Shown: piece after piece, positions 1 to 7,825 of the stretch
Numbering within the stretch: position 1 is the first letter of the stretch
How the letters are laid out: each line of letters begins with the position of its first letter
Notes under the pieces: model-generated
What the model was told of the DNA's origin: nothing
What the model saw: the letters and a program-made list of their open reading frames with translations, nothing else
Databases searched by the model: none
Program-made: the position numbers and the translations under genes
DNA from: an uncultured Verrucomicrobia subdivision 3 bacterium
GTDB taxonomy: Bacteria > Verrucomicrobiota > Verrucomicrobiia > Limisphaerales > UBA11358
Assembly (NCBI GenBank): GCA_903872345.1
Contig: CAIQKM010000176.1
Location: forward strand, 1-45,898
Length of the DNA: 45,898 nucleotides
Direction: 5' to 3'

Positions 1-143
1 TATTTGGCGGCACATGATTTAATTAGTGGTTGGCTGACCGTTTAGCAAGACGGGAAAGGATCACGCTTCCATCCGGACTCGCTGTTGCCAGCGGTTCATG
101 ATTGGATCCGGGTTCTTCCAAAGGGTGTCGGGGGCCTATCTTG

Positions 144-248
144 TTAACGCGCTCGCCTCGCGGCGGCGCCGTCGCCGGACCGGCCTCCCGACTAAATCAG
201 CGTCCTTCAAATTTCTTTTTTTATTAAATGGGTTTTTGTTTTTTGGTT
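144..248 (-). ncRNA. Candidate IS110 guide (bridge/seek) RNA region
   Basis: This is the non-coding tail between the transposase stop and the putative element end. It is very GC-rich around 150-190, with several self-complementary runs (GGCCGGTCCGGC and GGCGCC-centred stems), and AT-rich next to the transposase stop. In IS1111-type members of the family the RNA that guides insertion is encoded here. The assignment rests on position and pairing potential only; I could not identify the target-binding and donor-binding loops. Confidence 0.25.
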
Positions 249-1367
249 TTAGACGGGTGTCAGCACCAGCGCGGGCGCGGCGGGCACGCGCGGTTCGTAA
301 TCCGTGCCGTGTTTCCACAGACTCAGCAGCAGCACCGCCAGTTTGCGGGCCACCGCCACCACCGCCCGTTTCTTTTCGCGGGTGCTCGTGCCGGTCAGGT
401 GCTGGCCGTAGGTGCGCAACGCGCACGCCGGGCCGAAAGGCCCCAGGATGTAATGCGCGGCGCTCACCAGCAGGCGGCGCAACAACCCGTCGCCGCATTT
501 GCTGATGCGCAGTTGCTTGTCGGTGTCCCCGCTCTGGTCGCGTCCCGGACACAGGCCCAGGTACGGCCCCACGTCGCGGCTGCGCCCGAAGCGCGCCGGG
601 TCGCCGATCTTCAAGACGAAGCAGAGGGCGGTCAGTGGGCCGACGCCGGCGATTTGCTGGAGTCGCTGGGTGACGGGGTAATCCTTTTTGCTGCGCGTCA
701 CCAGGTTGCCTTCCAAGGTTTTGATTTGGGCGGTGATCAGGGTCAGCACCGTAAGCAATGGCTGGACGACGGGCAAACAATCCGCCGGCACCTCGCTGAC
801 GATGTGCTTGTGAAACGCCTCCGACGAGGGGTTGGACACCGGATAGCCCAAGCTCTTGAGGGTGAAGCGCACGGTGTTGATCAGTCCGACCCGGGTGCGG
901 ACGAGCGCGTCGCGCAGCTTGATGCCCAACAGGTCGTGTTGCGCTTGGGCGGAGCCGTGCTGGAGGGGATGCAGCAAGGCGACATCTGCGCGGGCGAGGC
1001 GGGCGAGCATGGCGGCATCGCGCCGGTCGCACTTCCGCTCATGGCGGGAGATGGCGTGGAGTTTGCGGGGATTGGCGACGATAACGGCGGCCCCGAGACC
1101 GGTGAGGAAACGGCTGATCCAAGGGCTGTGCGTGCCGGCTTCGAGGGCGACCGTTGCGGCGGGATAGTGGGTGAGCAACTCCGCGAGCGCGACGCGGTCA
1201 TTGGGGAGGGAACCTTCGTGGATCAACTGGCCGGTGGCATCCAGCACGCAGTGCTAATGGCTGCGGTCACCCAGATCGAGGCCGATGGTATAACCGCCCG
1301 GTGACGCCGGGACGGCGGGAATGACAACAACCGACGGAGTGGTTTTGTTTTTTTTGGTGGTTTTCAT
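249..1367 (-). pseudogene. IS110-family transposase with premature stop
   Basis: Reading from the ATG at 1367, the protein runs 37 residues to GLDLGDRSH, meets TAG at 1256-1254, then continues in the same frame with HCVLDATGQL to the TAA at 249. The family has an N-terminal RuvC-like DEDD domain (here D31 in GLDLG, E in ALEAG, and the two aspartates of KCDRRDA) and a C-terminal Transposase_20 domain (IAGVGPLTA, with the ISKCGDGLLRRL segment that carries the catalytic serine region). Everything after the stop is intact. A restart at the GTG at 1247 would lose the first catalytic aspartate, so this copy should be inactive unless the stop is read through. Without the stop it would be about 371 residues, a normal family size. 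Confidence 0.85.
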
Positions 1368-1368
1368 A

Positions 1369-1406
1369 GGCAGAGGATAACCCACTTTTGAAAGTGGGGT
1401 TCTGCC
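1369..1406 (-). other. Long hairpin upstream of the IS110 transposase
   Basis: An inner 8-bp stem (CCCACTTT at 1381-1388 with AAAGTGGG at 1391-1398) sits inside an outer 6-bp stem (GGCAGA at 1369-1374 with TCTGCC at 1401-1406). It lies directly before the transposase ATG and inside the putative left end. It may be a subterminal structure of the element or a hairpin that limits transposase expression. Confidence 0.5.
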
Positions 1407-1426
1407 TTCTCATCCTATCTTGATAC

Positions 1427-1897
1427 TCACATGCTATCTCCTCCTTCGAGCCAATCAATCTGCACTTCGGCGACTCCGGCTCCCGGCACCTCGTGTGTCA
1501 CCGTCAGAACGCAATTGTAAGAATGACCTTCTTGAAGGACATCACGCCATTCAAGCATGAGGAGATGAACCGAAGTCGCAGGTGGCGGCCAAATCTGCAT
1601 CTGCTCGCGAGCGACTTGACTGCTAATGATTTTCTTGCCGCTCCGCCTGTCAGTGACATCAGCTCGGAGGACAAGAGGCGAGTCAGGTCTCGTGGCGCCA
1701 TTTGTCTCCGCAAACATCAACTTAAGCTCTGGATAATATCCAGGCCATACAAAATGACACTCGCATTGTGCGCCCTTCACAGACGGATCAATTTGTCCCA
1801 AAGAAACTGTTTTTGTTTTTGGATGTGGTGCGAGCAGCTCCACGCAACCAACCAAAAGTAAACTAACAAGACCGATGCTGATAATCGTAAAACGCAT
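1427..1897 (-). CDS. Small predicted lipoprotein, cassette-like position
   Basis: The product is 156 residues. The ATG at 1897 gives a clean lipoprotein signal: a charged start (MRF), a hydrophobic run and the lipobox LLVGC ending at about residue 17. A longer reading from 2020 would run through the attC-like sequence and add unconvincing residues, so I prefer 1897. The mature part has no domain I recognise; WPGYYPELKLMF and the later VLTVTHEVPGAG suggest a beta-rich extracytoplasmic protein. The start lies 5 nt after GTTAGGC, the consensus of an integron core site, as in gene cassettes. The opposite strand beyond carries an integrase fragment. The IS110 element begins just after its stop, so no downstream attC can be seen. 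Confidence 0.65.
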   Translation of the reverse strand: MRFTIISIGLVSLLLVGCVELLAPHPKTKTVSLGQIDPSVKGAQCECHFVWPGYYPELKLMFAETNGATRPDSPLVLRADVTDRRSGKKIISSQVAREQMQIWPPPATSVHLLMLEWRDVLQEGHSYNCVLTVTHEVPGAGVAEVQIDWLEGGDSM

Positions 1898-1902
1898 AAG
1901 AG

Positions 1903-1957
1903 GCCTAACGTAGAAAGCTAAGCCACCGCCGACTCGCGGCGCGAACCGCGACAGCGG
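1903..1957 (-). other. attC-like half site (integron recombination site)
   Basis: Read on the minus strand this ends GGCTTAGCTTTCTACGTTAGGC-like: an inner GGCTTA box, a spacer, then the core GTTAGGC (1909-1903, matching GTTRRRY), followed after 5 nt by the ATG of the lipoprotein gene. The preceding bases contain the GC-rich CGCGGTTCGCGCCGCG dyad expected in an attC stem. The matching 5' half (RYYYAAC core) is not visible, so the site looks truncated where it meets the integrase fragment. The identification is by pattern only. Confidence 0.45.
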
Positions 1958-1973
1958 AATGGCGGGAGCTTGA

Positions 1974-2093
1974 TGGCATCCCCGTGACCTCGGTTTGGCT
2001 GAGGTAGTGGCATTCCTCAATCATCTGGCTAGGCGCGAGCATGTGACGGCTGGGATCCAGAATCAAGCGTTAAATGCCTTGGTGTTCTTTTAT
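1974..2093 (+). pseudogene. Integron integrase (IntI-like) fragment
   Basis: In the plus frame the sequence reads HPRDLGLAEVVAFLNHL, then a TQNQALNALLFFY-like stretch (IQNQALNALVFFY) ending near 2093. This matches the part of IntI tyrosine recombinases around residues 50-90 (in IntI1, RHPATLGSSEVEAFLSWL followed by a QALAALLFFY segment). There is no start codon: an in-frame TGA precedes it at 1971. Homology stops before the catalytic domain, so none of the R-H-R-Y residues remain. The direction is opposite to the lipoprotein gene, as intI is to its cassettes. About 40 codons of a gene of roughly 330 survive. Confidence 0.7.
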
Positions 2094-2132
2094 ACGCAAC
2101 GTGATGCAGCGTTGGTGGCAGAGGTCGGCAAC

Positions 2133-2159
2133 CACGAATGGACACGAATTAACACGAAT
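2133..2159. repeat. Three CACGAAT direct repeats with 10-bp period
   Basis: CACGAAT occurs at 2133-2139, 2143-2149 and 2153-2159, separated by 3 nt, so the copies lie on the same face of the helix. Sequences of this kind are, as far as I recall, scattered between genes in verrucomicrobial and planctomycete genomes. Here it begins where the integrase fragment ends. Confidence 0.7.
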
Positions 2160-2207
2160 GAGGAGGCTGAGAAATGGGGGGCGTTGGCGGGGAGGTGATC
2201 GAAGGCG

Positions 2208-2305
2208 CAACCGCGTTGCGGTTGAACTGTTCTTTGTGGGTGGATACACGGGGTAGCTCGTTGCCGAGCAACCCCGGGCTTTGGGTCGGAATCCCGTTGG
2301 GATTC
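2208..2305. repeat. Three consecutive hairpins, probable dispersed repeat
   Basis: CAACCGC-GTT-GCGGTTG (2208-2224), GGGGTAGCTCG-TTGC-CGAGCAACCCC (2250-2275, one mismatch) and GAATCCC-GTT-GGGATTC (2289-2305) follow one another. The stems are perfect or nearly so, and two of the three loops are GTT. This strongly suggests a structured dispersed repeat, or its transcript, rather than coding sequence; the short frames overlapping it look like noise. Confidence 0.6.
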
Positions 2306-3475
2306 GGCGGGTGATGGCGGGGTCGGGTGGTTTGAATGGGGCGCAGCTTGAGGCAATGCTGCCCGAGGCGGAATGGTTGAGCGACACCTTCCCATGAACC
2401 GTCATCATGGTTTTGCCGCATCGAGGGAAAGGCCGCAAAAGTTAGTTGGTCGCTCGCCCTCACCTGTGTCCTGATTCCTGTGAGGATGAAATTTAAGTTT
2501 TCTTCTTTAGGTCTATGGCTCGTTGGTCAGATAAACCATAAGGAAGCCTTTTACGATTAAAAATGAGGCGAGGGTCGGAATCGGCCTCATAGTAACGAGC
2601 GACGGAAGATTTTTAGCCATATTTGGCGGACTATTCAAGCGGATTGTTTCACTATTTGGAACTCTGAGATTAATCAGGTTTGTTAGCCATTTTGTTAGCT
2701 ATCGAGAGTTGATGGGGCAGGGGAGGCAAAATGGAATGCGAGGGTCGGAATCGGGCTTTGTAAAGGCCGGATTCGGAGTCAAAATATCAATGTTCACAGG
2801 CTAGTCAAGCACTAGCGGGCTAGTAGAATATCACTAGCCGATCACCACCTTTTATACACAGTTTTGTACACACCAAAATATACGACGGTGGCGAAGAAAG
2901 TGGGCCGGTTCGTAATCGAGCTATTCGCTGACTTCCTACCCGATGCAACGCCATTGTTCGAACCGGGCTTTCACCGGTTCGGGTTCGATCACTTCTTCCA
3001 CTACGGGCAGACGTTCCGGCAGCCGGGTACCAGGAATGTGTCAGATTCCGGCAGGTCAGTGTTGCCACTACCCGACTCCCGACGCCAGCGAACGTTTTGC
3101 GAACCCGATAGGGCAATTAACCCCGATGGCCATGTGTGGCTTTGGTCCGCATCCAGTTGGGGGGATTTGCAACAAATCCGATTTGTTGCGCACCTACTTT
3201 GAATCAAACTGCTTTGCCGAATTGCACGACAAAGTTTTTCCCGCTCGCCCGCATTCACGGCGCGCTAAAGTGCATGAGACAGAATTTGGATATTACTCCC
3301 GGTTGGTGACCGGGGATTACTTTAAATATTACCTAGGGAGAGATGAATTTCCACGTAACGATAGCGAAAGGGATTTGAAAATATGCAATATAAGCCTTTA
3401 ATTTAACAATATATGGATGGCGGAAATTTGTCTAAAAAACGACTAATAAGATCGTTATTTAAACATAAGCACACC
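2306..3475. other. Gene-poor region with short repeats
   Basis: I see no convincing gene here. The frames at 2864-3202 and 2943-3401 have no recognisable motif and read like random translation. Visible structure: a 17-bp direct repeat (GCGAGGGTCGGAATCGG) at 2568-2584 and 2738-2754; an alternating set of GGCTAGT/ACTAGC boxes at 2799-2839; and a 10-bp-arm palindrome centred at 3179 (GCAACAAATC, then C, then GATTTGTTGC). The last 100 bases are AT-rich and probably carry the promoter of the sulfite reductase gene. TTGAAA near 3374 is followed 17 nt later by TTAATT, a weak match only. Confidence 0.6.
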
Positions 3476-5185
3476 ATGACCTCCATCCCAAACGAAACTG
3501 ATATGCATTTTGCCGAACTGAGAGCGGTGATCGCCCAGGAAGTTCTCGGGGTTTCGACCGACGCTGGCAAGAGTCTGCGGGTGCGACATGGCGTCTACAG
3601 CCTGCGGGGGAAGCTGGGACATTATATCATTCGCATCCGGGTTCCGGCGGGGCTATTGACGCCGGATCAATTGGAGACCGTGGCGGCTTTAGCGGCGCAG
3701 TCGGGCTGGCCGGCGGGCGCTCATCTGACGACGCGGCAGGGGATTGAAATCGCGGGCTTGCCGGGCGCGCAGATTCCAAGCGCGTTGGCACAGCTTGAGG
3801 CGGTTGGGCTAACAACGTTGCGGACGGGCGGCCCATTTGTGCGCGGGGTGGTGGCGTGTCCTTATGCTGGCGTGGCCACCGAGGAGGTGCTGGATGTGAC
3901 GCCGTTCGCGCTGGCGGCGGACCGCTATTTTCGGGAGCACGCAGATTTTCAGAAATTTCCCCGCAAAATCAAAATCTCGTTTGAGAGCTGCGCGCAAGAT
4001 CATGTGCGGACGCTGGTTTCGGACATCGGTGTCCGGGCGGTTCGGCGGGAGGGCGTCAACGGATTCCGGCTGGTCATTGGCGGCGGGCTGGGGGCGTCGC
4101 CCAAAGCGGCGTTGACCCTGGAAGAAGTTATTCCGGTGAGAGATCTGTTCGTCTGGCTGGAAGCCGTTCTGCGGGTATTCAACCGACATGGGAACCGGCA
4201 GAGGCGGGCCCGCGCCCGGCTGAAGTGGCTGCTGGCGGATTGGGGCATTGAAAAATTCCGGGGAGCGGTTCAGGCTGAATTGGCCGGGGCCGGGGCCGAA
4301 TGGCCGGTATTCAAAGGCAAGCTGCCGGAGATTCAAGAAGCGCCGCCGGTTGCCAGTAACGAGGGAATTACAACAATTCCACAGCCCGCCGGCTATTCGG
4401 CTTGGCGGGCCAGCAATGTGCAGATTCAGCGGCAAGCGGGCTTTGCGGCGGTTTTGCTGCGTTGTCCACTGGGTGACTTGCTGCCGGGGCAACTCCGCCA
4501 AGTGGCGGCGGTGGCCCGCCAGTTTGCGGGCGGGTTGCGCACGACGATTGATCAAAATCTGGTATTGCGGTGGGTGACAGAGGACCGGTTGCCGGAGCTT
4601 TATCAACAACTTCTGGCGGACGGACTGGCCGGTGCGGCTGCGGAACAATTGCCGGATATCACCCGCTGTGTCGGTGCGACGGCGTGCCTGATGGCGATTA
4701 CCAATCCACGGACGGCGGCGGAGGCGATCAGTGCCGTTTTGGAAACGGAACTGGCGAGCGAGCCGTCCTTGCGGGACGTGCGCCTGCGTATTTCCGGCTG
4801 CCCGAATTCATGCGGCCATCATCACGCCTCGGACATTGGTTTATTTGGCGTTTCAAAATCATTTCATGGCCAGCCCGTGCCGCATTATGCCCTGCTGCTG
4901 GGCGGGGTTTCCACCGCTGAGGCTTTTGGGACGCGGGTATTGGAGATTCCCGCGTTGAACGTGGCTTCGGCCGTCCAGGCAGTGCTGGGTTCCTACCGAT
5001 CAGAGCGGCAGCCGGCGGAAAGTTTTCCGGCCTATGTGGGGCGGGTTGGCTTGCCGGCCTGGCAACAGCGGCTGGAGCCGTTGACGCGCGTGGCTGCCCC
5101 GGAGGAGAACCCGACTTATTACCGGGATCTGGGCGCGACTGAGTCATTTACCATCGGCGCCAAGGGCGGCGAATGCGCCGCCTGA
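3476..5185 (+). CDS. Assimilatory sulfite (nitrite/sulfite) reductase hemoprotein
   Basis: The 569-residue protein belongs to the siroheme/4Fe-4S reductase family that reduces sulfite to sulfide or nitrite to ammonia in the cytoplasm. The cluster/siroheme ligands are present: C398-x5-C404 (TRCVGATAC) and C442-x3-C446 (GCPNSCGHHH). Two ferredoxin-like half-domains are visible, one from about residue 55 (RVRHGVYSLRGKLGHYIIRI, with HLTTRQGIEI) and one from about 330 (GDLLPGQLRQVAAVARQF). The family cannot be split into sulfite and nitrite types by eye. The downstream methionine and cysteine genes favour sulfite. The ATG at 3476 was chosen over one at 3413 because the extra residues are basic and uninformative; neither has a clear ribosome site. 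Confidence 0.85.
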   Translation: MTSIPNETDMHFAELRAVIAQEVLGVSTDAGKSLRVRHGVYSLRGKLGHYIIRIRVPAGLLTPDQLETVAALAAQSGWPAGAHLTTRQGIEIAGLPGAQIPSALAQLEAVGLTTLRTGGPFVRGVVACPYAGVATEEVLDVTPFALAADRYFREHADFQKFPRKIKISFESCAQDHVRTLVSDIGVRAVRREGVNGFRLVIGGGLGASPKAALTLEEVIPVRDLFVWLEAVLRVFNRHGNRQRRARARLKWLLADWGIEKFRGAVQAELAGAGAEWPVFKGKLPEIQEAPPVASNEGITTIPQPAGYSAWRASNVQIQRQAGFAAVLLRCPLGDLLPGQLRQVAAVARQFAGGLRTTIDQNLVLRWVTEDRLPELYQQLLADGLAGAAAEQLPDITRCVGATACLMAITNPRTAAEAISAVLETELASEPSLRDVRLRISGCPNSCGHHHASDIGLFGVSKSFHGQPVPHYALLLGGVSTAEAFGTRVLEIPALNVASAVQAVLGSYRSERQPAESFPAYVGRVGLPAWQQRLEPLTRVAAPEENPTYYRDLGATESFTIGAKGGECAA

Positions 5186-5312
5186 GTTTGCCGGCGGAGC
5201 CAAAGAACATTTATCACCAGACGACTGGATCAAAATTCCATAACCAATACAACCAATACAACTTCATCCCGACCGGATCACCGGAGGTTTGTGGACAAAA
5301 AACAAACACTCA

Positions 5313-6314
5313 ATGAAAACCGGTCATGCATTCCGTCCATCAAACAAAAAACTTGCCGTCTTTGTACCCGCTCTTGCCGGGTTGCTGACGGCTGCCATTC
5401 CCGCCACCGGCTTAAGTGCTGACACCACCGCCAGCACCACTGCTCCGGCCGCCCCGGCGGCGGCTGACAAGCCCGCACCGTTACCACTGCACCAGATTGA
5501 AGGTAACGGTGGTATCTTTTCCACTTTGTCGGCCTATCTGGTAAACCCGCCGCGCAATGGCGAAGCGGTGGGCCGTCCGAGCGTCGGCTTTGCCTTTGTG
5601 GACATCGGCCACGGGCAGAACCTCGAAGCCCTGACGGTGACGGAAACCCCCTTGAGCCGGCTTGAACTGGGCTATGGATATAACAATCTTGAACTGGGAA
5701 ACCTGCCGCTGGATGTGTATCAAAAAACCGGCGGAGCCCTGAACCTTTCGGAATCGTCTGTGGAACTGCATAACTTCAACGCGCGGTTTCAACTGCTCAA
5801 GGAAGGCGAGTTTGACCAGAAATGGCTTCCGGCAGTCACCTTGGGTGCGCATTACAAGTACAATGCTTCCTACGACGATGTTAACAGCCAGTTGGCTGGC
5901 ACGTTGAAAGCCATCGGGGTAAGCCAAAAAGACGGCGCGGATATCACGCTATATACTTCCAAGCTCTTCACCCAACTGCCGCGGCCGGTGCTGGTGGAAT
6001 TGGGCGGACGCGCCACGGAAGGCGTTTGGAACGGGCTCCTGGGTTTTACTGACAAGTATAACTTTCTGTTTGAAGGTAACGTGGTGGTGTTTGTGACGGA
6101 TTCGCTGGCGCTGGCCGCCGAATACAAACAGCAGGCCACGGATTACACGGCGGTTCCCGGTTTGATTGGCAAGGCGAGCGATTGGTGGACGTTGGATGCC
6201 GCCTATGTGGTCAACTCGCACCTGACCCTGGCGGTTGGGTATGGCCACTTCGGCACCGTGCTGAACAACCAAGCGAATGGCGTTTGGGGCGTGACCACCA
6301 AGTGGGAATTCTGA
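5313..6314 (+). CDS. DUF3034-type outer-membrane beta-barrel protein
   Basis: The product is 333 residues. A signal peptide (basic start, hydrophobic VFVPALAGLLTAAIPATGLSA) is followed by an Ala/Pro-rich linker and a region of alternating beta strands ending in the terminal phenylalanine KWEF, typical of an outer-membrane barrel. The opening HQIEGNGGIFSTLSAYLVNP and the SRLELGYGYNNLELG region resemble the DUF3034 family. The position between sulfite reductase and homocysteine synthase suggests a pore for a sulfur compound, but no substrate can be read from the sequence. I chose the ATG at 5313; a TTG at 5289 is also in frame but stands only 1 nt after a GGAGG. Confidence 0.7.
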   Translation: MKTGHAFRPSNKKLAVFVPALAGLLTAAIPATGLSADTTASTTAPAAPAAADKPAPLPLHQIEGNGGIFSTLSAYLVNPPRNGEAVGRPSVGFAFVDIGHGQNLEALTVTETPLSRLELGYGYNNLELGNLPLDVYQKTGGALNLSESSVELHNFNARFQLLKEGEFDQKWLPAVTLGAHYKYNASYDDVNSQLAGTLKAIGVSQKDGADITLYTSKLFTQLPRPVLVELGGRATEGVWNGLLGFTDKYNFLFEGNVVVFVTDSLALAAEYKQQATDYTAVPGLIGKASDWWTLDAAYVVNSHLTLAVGYGHFGTVLNNQANGVWGVTTKWEF

Positions 6315-6331
6315 TTCCCGCAATTCTGGCT

Positions 6332-7754
<1,423 letters not shown>

Positions 7755-7766
7755 GTTGTGGTTCCG

Positions 7767-7808
7767 GGCTCCGGCGAACGGAAAGTTCGCCGGTGCCGCA
7801 GGTTTTTT
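7767..7808 (+). terminator. Intrinsic terminator or attenuator between metY and metX-metW
   Basis: CCGGCGAAC (7771-7779), loop GGAAA, GTTCGCCGG (7785-7793) form a perfect 9-bp stem, extended by GGC/GCC across a T-T mismatch. It is followed after 5 nt by TTTTTT at 7803-7808. It sits between two genes of one pathway, so it may reduce rather than end transcription. The GTG at 7793 lies in the 3' arm. Confidence 0.6.
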
Positions 7809-7825
7809 CATACCTTCCAGCTTCC

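Larger units (their letters stand above)
135..1422 (-). mobile_element. IS110-type insertion sequence, inactivated
   Basis: The element is defined by the transposase pseudogene and by a 9-bp direct repeat, CCTATCTTG, at 135-143 and 1414-1422 on either side of it. IS110-family elements do not make ordinary target duplications but recombine at a short shared core, so a matching flank on both sides fits but does not prove these limits. The non-coding part is longer on the 3' side of the transposase (about 105 nt) than on the 5' side (about 47 nt). That resembles the IS1111 subgroup, whose guide RNA lies downstream of the transposase. Members of this subgroup are known to target integron attC sites, which matters given the neighbouring integron-like remains. 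Bases 1-134, left of the element, show nothing recognisable. Confidence 0.6.

Noticed and set aside
2069..2075. GTTAAAT as the second core of a full attC site paired with GTTAGGC at 1903-1909.
   Set aside because: These bases are inside the integrase-like frame (QALNAL), and the 170-bp interval shows no overall dyad; only the half-site is kept.
2864..3401. Open frames of 98-152 codons in the gap before the sulfite reductase gene.
   Set aside because: No domains, no ribosome site, and several overlapping frames of equal quality; probably non-coding debris.
3190..3475. A SAM riboswitch in front of the sulfur block.
   Set aside because: I looked for the SAM-I core and short SAM-II-type boxes and found none; the region is AT-rich without a convincing multi-stem fold.
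7793..7825. GTG start for the MetX-MetW fusion.
   Set aside because: It lies in the 3' arm of the terminator-like hairpin, and the extra residues do not resemble a MetX N-terminus.
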